DNA of 40,410 bases from Chitinophaga pinensis (GTDB taxonomy: Bacteria; Bacteroidota; Bacteroidia; B-17B0; Aurantibacillaceae): the NCBI GenBank assembly GCA_945887955.1, contig CAMCZO010000017.1:1-40410 (forward strand). Reading direction: 5' to 3'. Positions 8,275 to 16,794 of the stretch are shown here, piece by piece. The first letter of the stretch is position 1. Every line of letters starts with the position of its first letter. Below the pieces are notes generated by a model. The model worked only from the letters and a program-made list of their open reading frames with translations. It did not search any database and was not told where the DNA came from. Made by a program: the position numbers and the translations under genes.

Positions 8275-9915
8275 TTAAGTTTGTAAAACACCTAAAATAA
8301 AAGGTTTGGTAATAGGTGCGTGATTTGCCATTTCAATACCCATACTAATAATTTTTCGTGTTTCTAAGGGATCAATAATGGCATCCATCCATAAGCGAGA
8401 AGCCGCATAGTATGGTGTTGTTTGAATATCGTATTTATCTTTTATTTTATTATATAATTCAGTTTCTTTTTCTTGATTTATTTTTTCCCCCTTGGCTTTT
8501 AAGCTTGCAACTTCTATTTGAACTAATACTTTTGCTGCTTGGGCACCACCCATAACAGCAACTTTAGAAGTAGGCCAACCAACAATCAATCTCGGGTCGT
8601 ATGCTTTTCCACACATTGCATAATTTGCAGCGCCAAAACTATTTCCAACTAATATTGTAAATTTAGGAACCACACTATTGGCCATCGCATTAACTAATTT
8701 GGCGCCATCTTTAATAATACCACCTTGCTCACTTCTTGAACCCACCATAAATCCTGTTGCGTCTTGTAAAAAAACTAATGGTATTTTTTTCTGATTACAA
8801 TTCATAATAAAACGCGCTGCTTTATCCGCACTATCACTATAAATAACCCCTCCAATTTGCATTTCGGAGCTACCGCCTGTTTTTTTTGCTTTTACAATCA
8901 TTCTTTGATTAGCAACAATTCCAACAGCCCAACCATCAATTCTTGCATAGGTGCAAATAATACTTTTGCCATAATCTGCTTTATACTCTTCATGTTCGCT
9001 ATTATCAATTAATCGCTCAATAACTTCATACATGTTGTATGGTTTATCTCTAGAGTCAGGTATTATCCCATAAATTTCTTTTTCATCTTTTTTTGGCGAA
9101 AGTGATTTTTGACGATTAAATCCTGCTTTATCATAGTCGCCTATTTTATTCATAATATTTTTAATTCGACTTAAACAATCAGCATCGTCTTTACATTTAT
9201 AATCAGTAACGCCACTTATTTCGCAATGCGTAACTGCTCCTCCCAATGTTTCGTTATCAATTTCTTCTCCAATAGCAGCTTTTACTAAATAACTACCGGC
9301 TAAAAAGATAGATCCAGTTTTATCTACAATCATCGCTTCATCACTCATAATTGGCAAATAAGCACCACCTGCAACACAACTTCCCATTACTGCCGCAATT
9401 TGTAAAATACCCATACTACTCATTACCGCATTATTTCGAAATATTCTTCCAAAATGTTCTTTATCCGGAAAAATCTCATCTTGTAACGGTAAATATACCC
9501 CTGCACTGTCGACCAAGTAAATAATTGGTAAACGATTTTCCATTGCAATTTCTTGAGCTCTTAAATTCTTTTTTCCAGTTATAGGAAACCATGCTCCTGC
9601 TTTTACTGTTGCATCGTTTGCAACAACAATACATTGTTTGCCGTTTACATATCCAATTACAATAACAACTCCAGCACCTGGGCAACCTCCATGCTCATCA
9701 TACATTTCATAACCTGCAAATGCCCCCATTTCTATTCTCGATGTATTCTTGTCTAATAAAAAGTCAATTCTCTCTCTGGCCGACATTTTACCTTGTTTGT
9801 GTTGCTTATCTATTTTTTCTTTTCCACCACCTAAATATATTTTTTCAAGGCGTTTTTCCATTTGCGAAATAAGTAATCGCATCGAATCATCATTTTTATT
9901 AAATTCTATAGTCAT
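8275..9915 (-). CDS. Acyl-CoA carboxylase beta (carboxyltransferase) subunit, methylcrotonoyl-CoA type
   Basis: A 546-residue biotin-dependent carboxyltransferase subunit that transfers CO2 from carboxybiotin to an acyl-CoA. Two crotonase-like halves are visible. The N-terminal half has KMSARERIDFLLD, GAGVVIVIGYVNG, LVDSAGVYLPLQDEIFPD and MGSCVAGGAYLPIMSDE. The C-terminal half has GGVIYSDSADKAARFI, FLQDATGFMVGS and NSFGAANYAMCG. The length and the LPLQDEIFPDKEHFGRIF segment are closest to the methylcrotonoyl-CoA carboxylase beta group (leucine degradation) rather than to PccB. That substrate call is an inference. No biotin carboxylase or biotin-carrier gene is in the window, so the alpha subunit must be encoded elsewhere. 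The downstream end abuts the convergent lipoprotein gene. Confidence 0.92.
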   Translation of the reverse strand: MTIEFNKNDDSMRLLISQMEKRLEKIYLGGGKEKIDKQHKQGKMSARERIDFLLDKNTSRIEMGAFAGYEMYDEHGGCPGAGVVIVIGYVNGKQCIVVANDATVKAGAWFPITGKKNLRAQEIAMENRLPIIYLVDSAGVYLPLQDEIFPDKEHFGRIFRNNAVMSSMGILQIAAVMGSCVAGGAYLPIMSDEAMIVDKTGSIFLAGSYLVKAAIGEEIDNETLGGAVTHCEISGVTDYKCKDDADCLSRIKNIMNKIGDYDKAGFNRQKSLSPKKDEKEIYGIIPDSRDKPYNMYEVIERLIDNSEHEEYKADYGKSIICTYARIDGWAVGIVANQRMIVKAKKTGGSSEMQIGGVIYSDSADKAARFIMNCNQKKIPLVFLQDATGFMVGSRSEQGGIIKDGAKLVNAMANSVVPKFTILVGNSFGAANYAMCGKAYDPRLIVGWPTSKVAVMGGAQAAKVLVQIEVASLKAKGEKINQEKETELYNKIKDKYDIQTTPYYAASRLWMDAIIDPLETRKIISMGIEMANHAPITKPFILGVLQT

Positions 9916-9946
9916 AGCTGTTTTAAATTTTAAATTATTTATAAAA

Positions 9947-10453
9947 TCAGTATTTTATCATTTTTAAATAATTACTAATATCAGTTAAGTATAATGGTAA
10001 ATCGTATGATTCTTGTTTAGAAATAATTAAATCAGTATCGTTATAAGCATTACTTAGCCCACATTTAAAAGTTGAAGTTAAATAATTATTTAAGGCAGCC
10101 GCAAATAAATTAGAATCATTACAGGTATTAATCACAAGGTCAAATTGTTTTGTTTTTAATGATAAAATAGTTTCTGATTTTGGTAATTTTAAAAATGTTA
10201 AATCTTTTTTAGTAAAGCAATTCCAGTCTCCAAAAGTAGCTTGTTTATTATTTGTTTCTACATAAAAAACTTCCACAAACTTCCCTGTTTTTTCTATAAA
10301 TTCATCTAAATTATTTTTATTTAAATTTTTATTAGATTCAATAATAATAGCCATTGAGCTTATGTCGTTCCAGGATAAAAATCGTTTTGTTTTTTTAGTG
10401 GGATTTTTATCTATAATTGAATTTAATTTTAATTTCGCGAAAAATTCTAACAT
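9947..10453 (-). CDS. DUF6913-type protein of unknown function
   Basis: A 168-residue cytoplasmic protein without signal peptide or membrane segment. The part TKQFDLVINTCNDSN and AALNNYLTSTFKCGLSNAYNDTDLII matches what I recall of the Bacteroidota-restricted DUF6913 family, in which a short beta-alpha core reads 'FDLLINL..' followed by 'KFKVG'. No catalytic motif is recognisable. It lies nine bases downstream of the nrnA-type gene on the same strand and 31 bases upstream of the carboxylase gene, so it is probably co-transcribed with nrnA. Confidence 0.7.
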   Translation of the reverse strand: MLEFFAKLKLNSIIDKNPTKKTKRFLSWNDISSMAIIIESNKNLNKNNLDEFIEKTGKFVEVFYVETNNKQATFGDWNCFTKKDLTFLKLPKSETILSLKTKQFDLVINTCNDSNLFAAALNNYLTSTFKCGLSNAYNDTDLIISKQESYDLPLYLTDISNYLKMIKY

Positions 10454-10462
10454 TTTATTTAA

Positions 10463-11461
10463 TTAAAATAAGGTTTTGACCTGTTTAATAAAATTTATTT
10501 CAGTTTCGTTTAAAGATAAATCACTTTTGCCACCAGCAGCATTAATGTGCCCTCCGCCATTAAAATATTTTCTTGCAAAGGCATTCACATCAATTTTATC
10601 TTTACTTCTAAAAGAAATCTTTACGTAATTTTCTGATTCGTTAAATAAGGCACACACTTTAATTCCTTTTATAGCAAAAGGATAATTAACCAACCCTTCT
10701 GTATCTCCTTTTTGAAAATTAAATTGTTTTAATTCTTTGTTAGATAAACAAAAGTAAGCAACAGGATAACCATCAATTATTTTCATTTTTTCGCTTAAAG
10801 CATAGCCTAATAATTTTAATCTATCTATACTATAATTGTCATAAACGGCTCCATGAATTTCGCTTGGAATAATACCTGTTTTTAAGAGTTCAGCAATAAT
10901 TGTGTGGGTATTTGAATTAACGCTTGGATATCTGAAGGAACCTGTATCTGTCATTAATCCGGTGTAAATACAAGCGGCTATCTTTTTATCAATTGTTTTT
11001 TTTGCGCCTAAACCACATATTAAATCAAAAATAAGTTCACACGTACTGCATGCATTTACATCGTGAAAATAATATTTTGCATAATCATCTGGTTGTTGAT
11101 GATGATCTATCATTACTTTTGGCGCTGATGTTTTTACTAAAATATCGCCAAGCTTTTCAATTCGTTTGTATGAATTAAAATCTAATGTAAAAATTAAATC
11201 GCTTTTATTTAGCCAATTTTCACATTTTTTTTCTTCTTCCTGAAAATTAAGGATTTGCTTACTTCCTGGCATCCATTCTAAAAAATCAGGAAAAGCATTA
11301 GGAATTATCACTTTTACATTTTTATCTAAATATTTTAGAAATTGATATAAAGCTAAACTACTCCCAATAGCATCTCCATCTGGACTCCAATGAGTAATAA
11401 TACTGATGGTTTTGCTATTGTTTATTGCTTTTTTAAGTATTTTAAAGCTATCCTTGCGCAT
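10463..11461 (-). CDS. nrnA: DHH/DHHA1 phosphoesterase, NrnA type (oligoribonuclease / pAp phosphatase)
   Basis: A 332-residue cytoplasmic phosphoesterase that degrades nano-RNAs and, in characterised relatives, dephosphorylates 3'-phosphoadenosine 5'-phosphate. All metal-binding motifs are present: H24-WSP-D28-G-D30, D94 in FTLDFN, D119-H120-H121 and D171 in MTDTGSFR. The C-terminal DHHA1 domain carries the substrate-binding FARKYFNGGGHINAAGG segment. Length is normal for the family. It is divergent from rpsU. On its own strand a weak -7-like TAACTTTA lies at 11480-11487. It is the first gene of a minus-strand group that continues with the DUF6913 gene. Confidence 0.92.
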   Translation of the reverse strand: MRKDSFKILKKAINNSKTISIITHWSPDGDAIGSSLALYQFLKYLDKNVKVIIPNAFPDFLEWMPGSKQILNFQEEEKKCENWLNKSDLIFTLDFNSYKRIEKLGDILVKTSAPKVMIDHHQQPDDYAKYYFHDVNACSTCELIFDLICGLGAKKTIDKKIAACIYTGLMTDTGSFRYPSVNSNTHTIIAELLKTGIIPSEIHGAVYDNYSIDRLKLLGYALSEKMKIIDGYPVAYFCLSNKELKQFNFQKGDTEGLVNYPFAIKGIKVCALFNESENYVKISFRSKDKIDVNAFARKYFNGGGHINAAGGKSDLSLNETEINFIKQVKTLF

Positions 11462-11536
11462 ATTTTATATAATAATAGATAAAGTTAGAGTTTTGTAAAG
11501 GAATAAAGCACTAAAAATATTGAATTTTTTTTCTTT

Positions 11537-11561
11537 TTGTACAATTTAATTTGTACATTTG
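11537..11561 (+). promoter_or_regulatory. rpsU promoter with -7 box TACATTTG and a direct repeat TTGTACA
   Basis: TACATTTG at 11554-11561 matches TAnnTTTG, 30 bases before the rpsU ATG. TTGTACA occurs twice, at 11537-11543 and 11551-11557, with a 14-base period. The second copy overlaps the -7 box. The repeat contains the palindrome TGTACA and could be an operator. Confidence 0.5.
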
Positions 11562-11591
11562 CCATTCGTAAATTTAATTTAATAATCAAAA

Positions 11592-11786
11592 ATGCTAATA
11601 GTTCAGATTAAAGAAGGCGACAATATAGAAAAAGCCTTAAAAAAGTACAAAAAAAAGTTTGAAAAAACTGGTGTAGTTAAACAATTACGTGAACGTTCAA
11701 AATTCACTAAACCTTCAATTGTTCGTCGCGAACAAGTTATCAAAGCTGTTTACAAGCAAAAATTAATATTAGGTCTTAACGACTAA
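11592..11786 (+). CDS. rpsU: 30S ribosomal protein S21
   Basis: A 64-residue basic protein of the small ribosomal subunit, located near the anti-Shine-Dalgarno region of 16S rRNA in bacteria that have it. The N-terminal segment MLIVQIKEGDNIEKALKKYK, the Lys/Arg-rich middle and REQVIKAVYKQK match the family in its Bacteroidota form. Length is typical. The upstream 130-base divergent region carries a -7 box at 11554. A terminator hairpin follows at 11816-11856 before the Xer gene. The rpsU-xer pair is a usual Bacteroidota neighbourhood. Confidence 0.97.
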   Translation: MLIVQIKEGDNIEKALKKYKKKFEKTGVVKQLRERSKFTKPSIVRREQVIKAVYKQKLILGLND

Positions 11787-11815
11787 TTAATAATTTTTTT
11801 ATATAAATTTATTGG

Positions 11816-11856
11816 AATCCTAATTTGAAATGTATAATTTCGGTTAGGATTTTTTT
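11816..11856 (+). terminator. rpsU terminator ending directly at the xer start codon
   Basis: Stem AATCCTAA (11816-11823) with TTAGGATT (11844-11851), extended inward by G-U pairs and by GAAAT/ATTTC (27-31 with 37-41). A T run fills 11850-11856, and the xer ATG begins at 11857. Confidence 0.72.
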
Positions 11857-12753
11857 ATGTCGGATGATAAAGCTGTAGATGAATTTTTATCTTACTTAAA
11901 TCTTCAAAAAAGGTTTAGCCCATTAACCACAAAAAATTACGCCGTAGATTTAAAACAATTCTTCAATTTTTTAAATCAAGAAGTATATGACTCACGATTA
12001 AGTGAAATATCATATCAACATGTTAGGTCTTTTATCGCGTCGTTAATCGATAAAAAAAAATCAACAGTAAGTGTAAATAGAAAAATCAGTTGTTTAAAAT
12101 CTTTTTTTAAGTACGCACTTAAAAATAATTTGATTTCGAATAACCCAATGCAAAAAATTCAAGGTCCAAAAACCCCAAAGCGCTTACCTGTTTTTATTGA
12201 CGAGAATCAAATTGATAAAATATTTAATCAATTAAAATTTGATTCCGGATTTGAAGGAATTAGAAATAAATTACTCATAGATGTTCTCTATCAAACAGGT
12301 TTGAGAAGAGCAGAATTAATTAACTTAAAAGAAACTGATCTTGATTTAATTAGTTTGCAATTAAAAGTTTTAGGTAAACGTAATAAAGAAAGAATTATTC
12401 CATTTAGTATTCATCTTAAACGTAGTATCCAAGAGTATTTAAATGCAAAACAGGAGAACAATTTAATTAATTCTTTTTTATTTGTAAACTTAAAAAACAT
12501 TCAATTATCACCCCAAGCATTAACCAAAATTGTTAGCGAAATATTAAGTGAAGTAACTACAAATAAGAAAAAAAGTCCTCATGTATTGCGTCATACTTTT
12601 GCCACTCATTTATTAAATCGTGGAGCAGATATTAATGCTGTTAAAGAATTATTGGGACATGCTAATTTGTCTGCAACTCAAATTTATACCCATAATACAA
12701 TAGAAAAGTTAAAAAAATCTTATAATCAAGCTCATCCAAGATCAGGAAATTAA
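11857..12753 (+). CDS. Xer-family tyrosine recombinase (XerC/XerD-like)
   Basis: A 298-residue site-specific recombinase that probably resolves chromosome dimers at dif. The N-terminal SAM-like core-binding domain covers about 1-90 (FLSYLNLQKRFSPLTTKNY). All catalytic residues are in place in the C-terminal domain: R150 (TGLRRAEL), K174, H242-xx-R245 (HVLRHTF), H268 (LLGHA) and the nucleophile Y277 (TQIYTH). Normal Xer length, no extra DNA-binding domain and position next to rpsU argue for a core Xer rather than a phage or transposon integrase. XerC versus XerD cannot be decided. The start codon lies immediately after a terminator-like T run, so expression may depend on read-through. A ribosome hibernation factor gene often follows in this phylum but not here. 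Confidence 0.9.
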   Translation: MSDDKAVDEFLSYLNLQKRFSPLTTKNYAVDLKQFFNFLNQEVYDSRLSEISYQHVRSFIASLIDKKKSTVSVNRKISCLKSFFKYALKNNLISNNPMQKIQGPKTPKRLPVFIDENQIDKIFNQLKFDSGFEGIRNKLLIDVLYQTGLRRAELINLKETDLDLISLQLKVLGKRNKERIIPFSIHLKRSIQEYLNAKQENNLINSFLFVNLKNIQLSPQALTKIVSEILSEVTTNKKKSPHVLRHTFATHLLNRGADINAVKELLGHANLSATQIYTHNTIEKLKKSYNQAHPRSGN

Positions 12754-12945
12754 TGATACTAGCAATAGTTATTCCAGATTAAAAATGAGTCGCATCCTTT
12801 TGTATACCCCTTTTTTATTTAGCTAATAATCTCTTACCTTTAAAAAATATTAATCAAATCTTTTTTATTTAATTCAAACTGTTATTGATGGCACAAAAAA
12901 TTAATTATACAGGTTTTAATTTTTAATTAATAATAAATATCACTA

Positions 12946-14946
12946 ATGATTACGGCAGAAACCCCTATAAAATTTGAACGAAAAAAATATAAAGACAGTA
13001 CCCTTTTAGAATTATACATTAATATTTTAAGACCTCGAATGATTGAGGAAAAAATGTTGTTGCTTCTTCGTCAAGGTAAAATAGCTAAATGGTTTAGTGG
13101 AATAGGGCAGGAGGCTATCTCAGTTGGCGCGACTTTCGCTTTAGAATCTGATGAATATATTTTACCTATGCATAGAAATTTAGGTGTATTTACTTCGCGT
13201 AAAATACCCTTAAACCGTTTATTTTCTCAGTTTCAAGGTAAGCCAGGAGGCTTTACTCAAGGGAGGGACCGTTCTTTTCATTTTGGTACTCAAGATTATA
13301 AAATTGTAGGAATGATTTCTCATCTTGGTCCTCAATTAGGAGTTGCTGATGGTATTGCACTCGCAAACAAATTAAGAAAAGAAAAAAAAGTAACTGTTGT
13401 TTTTAGTGGCGACGGCGGTGCTAGCGAAGGTGATTTTCACGAAAGTATTAACACTGCAGCGGTTTGGGATTTGCCTGTTATTTTTATTATAGAAAATAAT
13501 GGTTACGGTTTAAGTACCCCTAGTAACGAACAATTTAAATGTAAATCTTTTGCAGATAAAGGCATTGGTTATGGTATCGAAGGCATTTCAATTGATGGAA
13601 ATAACATTTTAAAAGTTTACGAAACAGTTAAAAATTTAGCCGAAAGTATTAGAGAAAATCCTAGACCTGTAATTTTAGAATGTGTAACTTTTAGAATGCG
13701 CGGTCATGAAGAAGCAAGTGGAACTAAGTATGTACCAAAAGAATTGTTTGATATTTGGGGTAGAAAAGACCCTGTTCAAACATTCGAAAATTTTTTAATG
13801 AATGAAGGCGTTTTAACAAAAGAATTAATTGAACAATCTCGTCTTGAAATTAAAAACGAAATTGATCAAGGCCTCGAAATAGCTTTTGCTGAAAAAAATC
13901 CAAACCCAGATACAGCAAAGGAATTATCAGACCTGTTTAAGCCAGTAAATATTTTAAATACTTTATCGCTAAACACAAATACAAAAAGTATGCGTTTAAT
14001 CGATGCCATAAGTCAGGCCTTAAAATTAGCTATGCAAAAACATTCTAATCTTATCTTAATGGGTCAGGATATTGCCGATTATGGAGGCGTTTTTAAAATT
14101 ACCGAAGGTTTTGTTGAAGCTTTTGGTAAAGATCGTGTAAGAAATACCCCATTATGTGAAAGTGCTATTCTCGGTGCGGCTTTTGGTCTTTCAATTAATG
14201 CTCACAAAGCAATGGTAGAAATGCAATTTGCCGATTTTGTAAGCGAAGGAATGACTCAGATAATAAATAATCTTGCAAAAAGTCATTACCGTTGGGGTCA
14301 AAATGCCGATGTGGTTGTAAGAATGCCAACAGGCGCAGCAGTTTCAGCCGGACCTTTTCACAGCCAAAGCAACGAGGCTTGGTTTTTTAAAACTCCTGGA
14401 TTAAAAATTGCTTATCCTGCTTTTCCAAGCGATGCAAAAGGATTATTGTTGGCTGCTTTTGAAGATCCTAATCCAGTAATGTATTTTGAACATAAAGCAC
14501 TTTATCGAAGTATTACTGAAGAAGTGAGCGAAGATTATTTTACTATTCCATTCGGTCAAGCTCGTTTGGTAAAAGAAGGAAATGATTTAACTATTGTAAC
14601 CTATGGTTTAGGCGTTCATTGGGCGATTGAAGCTCTAAGTAATAATCCAAATATTCAGGCCGATTTAATTGATTTGAGAACATTAGCACCTTTAGATACT
14701 GAAACTATTTATGCTTCTGTAAGAAAAACAGGCAAGGTAATTGTGATGCACGAAGATACTCTTACTGGTGGAATTGCAGGAGAAATTGCTGCTTTAATTA
14801 CAGAACATTGTTTCGATTATTTGGATGCTCCTGTTATGCGAGAAGGAAGTTTAGACACCCCCGTGCCAATGAATGTGGATTTAGAAAATAATTTTTTGCC
14901 TAAAGAAAGGTTTGTCGAAAAATTACTAAAACTTTGGAATTTTTAA
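12946..14946 (+). CDS. 2-oxoacid dehydrogenase E1, fused alpha and beta subunits
   Basis: A 666-residue thiamine-diphosphate enzyme that decarboxylates a 2-oxoacid and acylates the lipoyl group of E2. Residues about 20-330 are the E1-alpha part, with the ThDP/Mg motif G155-D-G ... N184-N185 (SGDGGASEGDFHES, IENNGYG). Residues about 345-666 are the E1-beta part (MRLIDAISQALKLAMQKH, LMGQDIADYGG, VRMPTGAAVSAGPFHSQS). Fused alpha/beta E1 proteins of this size are usually annotated as branched-chain 2-oxoacid (2-oxoisovalerate) dehydrogenase in Bacteroidota. Pyruvate cannot be excluded. No intact E2 or E3 gene is nearby; the E2 fragment at 27964-28350 is too far away and too short to be its partner. 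The 192-base upstream gap shows no clear TAnnTTTG box. Confidence 0.92.
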   Translation: MITAETPIKFERKKYKDSTLLELYINILRPRMIEEKMLLLLRQGKIAKWFSGIGQEAISVGATFALESDEYILPMHRNLGVFTSRKIPLNRLFSQFQGKPGGFTQGRDRSFHFGTQDYKIVGMISHLGPQLGVADGIALANKLRKEKKVTVVFSGDGGASEGDFHESINTAAVWDLPVIFIIENNGYGLSTPSNEQFKCKSFADKGIGYGIEGISIDGNNILKVYETVKNLAESIRENPRPVILECVTFRMRGHEEASGTKYVPKELFDIWGRKDPVQTFENFLMNEGVLTKELIEQSRLEIKNEIDQGLEIAFAEKNPNPDTAKELSDLFKPVNILNTLSLNTNTKSMRLIDAISQALKLAMQKHSNLILMGQDIADYGGVFKITEGFVEAFGKDRVRNTPLCESAILGAAFGLSINAHKAMVEMQFADFVSEGMTQIINNLAKSHYRWGQNADVVVRMPTGAAVSAGPFHSQSNEAWFFKTPGLKIAYPAFPSDAKGLLLAAFEDPNPVMYFEHKALYRSITEEVSEDYFTIPFGQARLVKEGNDLTIVTYGLGVHWAIEALSNNPNIQADLIDLRTLAPLDTETIYASVRKTGKVIVMHEDTLTGGIAGEIAALITEHCFDYLDAPVMREGSLDTPVPMNVDLENNFLPKERFVEKLLKLWNF

Positions 14947-14994
14947 TTATTTTTTATTTAATATTTTGAAATTATATAAATTTAATAACCTATC

Positions 14995-16020
14995 ATGCAA
15001 ATAATTGATTTAAGAAGCGATACAGTAACCAAGCCGTGTAAAGAAATGTTATCAGCAATGATGAATGCCGAATTAGGTGACGATGTATTTAACGAAGATC
15101 CAACAACAAATGAATTAGAAAAGTATGTTGCTGATTTATTTGGAAAAGAAGCTGCTTTATTTTGTCCGAGTGGAACTATGACAAATCAAATTGCTATTAA
15201 AGTGCATACTCAAGCTGGCGATGAACTTCTCTGCGATGTAAATTCACATATTTATAATTATGAAGGTGGAGGCATTTCATTTAATTCAGGTGTTCAGGCC
15301 AAATTAATTACTGGTAATGAAGGGCGCTTATCTGCTGAACTAATTGAGCCTTGTATTAATGGCAATTTTGATTGGCTCTCTAACACTTCTTTAGTATGTT
15401 TGGAAAACACTGTAAATAGGGCAGGAGGGAGTTATTATTCCAGCCATCAAATAAAACCAATATATGATTTATGCCAAGCACAAGGTTTAAAATTACATTT
15501 AGATGGTGCAAGAATTTTTAATGCTTTAATAGAATCAAATGATTCGCCTAAACAAATTGGGCAATATTTCGACTCTATTTCTGTTTGTTTATCTAAAGGA
15601 CTTGGTGCACCAGTAGGATCTTTACTTCTTGGTAAAAAAGAATTTATCAAAAAAGCTCGACGCATTAGAAAGGTTTTTGGCGGTGGCATGCGCCAATCTG
15701 GAATTTTAGCCGCTGCTGGTTTATTTGCTTTAAAAAATAATGTGCAAAGATTAAAAGAAGATCATCTTCGCGCAAAAGCTCTCGAGAAAATATTGTTAAC
15801 CATGCCTTATGTTGACACTGTATTACCCGTTTATACAAATATTATCATCTTTAATCTTAAAAAAGATAAAATATCCGGCTTGGATTTTGAAAAAAAATTA
15901 TTAGACGAACATATTCGAATATCTTCTTTTGGAAAACAAACAATTCGTATGGTTACTCACTTAAATTTTACAGAAGAAATGCTAATAAAAACAATAGAGA
16001 TATTAAATAAAATTATTTAA
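14995..16020 (+). CDS. ltaE: Low-specificity L-threonine aldolase
   Basis: A 341-residue PLP enzyme of fold type I that splits threonine or allo-threonine to glycine and acetaldehyde. Motifs: LRSDTVTKP at 6-13, GDDVFNEDPTTNELE, FCPSGTMTNQIA, HLDGAR with D170 for the PLP nitrogen, and the Schiff-base lysine K201 in CLSKGLGAPVGS. R222-region FGGGMRQSG follows. It lies 48 bases after the E1 gene, co-directional. Its TAA stop directly abuts the stop of the convergent idi gene. The aldolase call is firm; stereospecificity is not readable. Confidence 0.92.
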   Translation: MQIIDLRSDTVTKPCKEMLSAMMNAELGDDVFNEDPTTNELEKYVADLFGKEAALFCPSGTMTNQIAIKVHTQAGDELLCDVNSHIYNYEGGGISFNSGVQAKLITGNEGRLSAELIEPCINGNFDWLSNTSLVCLENTVNRAGGSYYSSHQIKPIYDLCQAQGLKLHLDGARIFNALIESNDSPKQIGQYFDSISVCLSKGLGAPVGSLLLGKKEFIKKARRIRKVFGGGMRQSGILAAAGLFALKNNVQRLKEDHLRAKALEKILLTMPYVDTVLPVYTNIIIFNLKKDKISGLDFEKKLLDEHIRISSFGKQTIRMVTHLNFTEEMLIKTIEILNKII

Positions 16021-16521
16021 TTAAAATAATTTTTCAACTGCAATTTTAAACCAAACAGTAAATGTTTCAGGATTAATTTTTATTTTTTCTTTTAAATCAG
16101 TCAGGCTAATCCAGTTAAAATCATCAACTTCTTCTAAATTTATTTCTGGCGATTTATTATAAATACCTGTGAATATGTGGTCGAATTCAAATTCAGTTAA
16201 ATTGTTTTCAAATTTAGCTTTGTAGGTAAAATGAGTTTTATAAATTAACTCAGTTTCTATGCCCATTTCTTCTTTTAAACGTCGTTTTGCTGCATCTAAA
16301 GTTTTTTCATTTGGTCTAGGATGAGAACAACAAGTATTCGTCCATAAGCCTGCACTATGATATTTGATTAAGGATCTTCGCTGAATTAATAACTCCCCTT
16401 GTTTATTAAATAAAAAGATTGAGAATGCTCTATGCAACACTCCTTTTTGATGCGCTTCTAACTTTTCCATCGTTCCAATAGAATTATCAAATTCATCTAC
16501 AAGAATTACTTCTTCAATCAT
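16021..16521 (-). CDS. idi: Isopentenyl-diphosphate delta-isomerase, type I (Nudix)
   Basis: A 166-residue enzyme that interconverts isopentenyl and dimethylallyl diphosphate, balancing the two isoprenoid units. The catalytic cysteine is in WTNTCCSHPRPNE (C64 or C65), and the catalytic glutamate is E112 in FEFDHIF. The Nudix-like helix is AAKRRLKEEMGIE. Length is slightly below the E. coli enzyme (182). IspE at 25887 indicates a methylerythritol phosphate route, for which Idi is accessory. It is convergent with the threonine aldolase gene at zero distance and divergent from guaB. A weak -7-like TATCTTTA lies on its strand at 16560-16567. Confidence 0.94.
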   Translation of the reverse strand: MIEEVILVDEFDNSIGTMEKLEAHQKGVLHRAFSIFLFNKQGELLIQRRSLIKYHSAGLWTNTCCSHPRPNEKTLDAAKRRLKEEMGIETELIYKTHFTYKAKFENNLTEFEFDHIFTGIYNKSPEINLEEVDDFNWISLTDLKEKIKINPETFTVWFKIAVEKLF

Positions 16522-16757
16522 ATTTTATTTAAGTATTTTAATTAAAAATAATATTATTTTAAAGATACAGCAACTAAATTAATTTATGTTTGATTAGTGA
16601 TGATATATTTTTTTAGTTGTTAGGTTTTAATTAAATTTAATAAGGAAATAAATACAATTAGTTTTCTTTTATTTAACAACATTAATTTTTTTATTTTTAT
16701 ACAAGTTCAATTATTTCGGTTGTTGATTGCATTTTTCAAATTTCAATATAAAATTTG

Positions 16758-16765
16758 TATATTTG
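16758..16765 (+). promoter_or_regulatory. guaB -7 box TATATTTG
   Basis: Perfect TAnnTTTG match, 29 bases before the guaB ATG. It lies in the 273-base divergent idi/guaB gap, which otherwise shows only AT-rich sequence with no RNA gene or repeat. No TTG at the ideal -33 distance. Confidence 0.5.
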
Positions 16766-16794
16766 TCTGAATTTTAACAGAAAATTCATTTCAA

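Noticed and set aside
11857..12753. Xer-like gene as a phage or transposon integrase
   Set aside because: Normal Xer length, position beside rpsU, no att-like repeats, no cargo or phage genes nearby.
16522..16794. tRNA or small RNA in the longest gap
   Set aside because: No cloverleaf, no GTTC-type T-loop and no strong hairpin; only AT-rich sequence and a -7 box.
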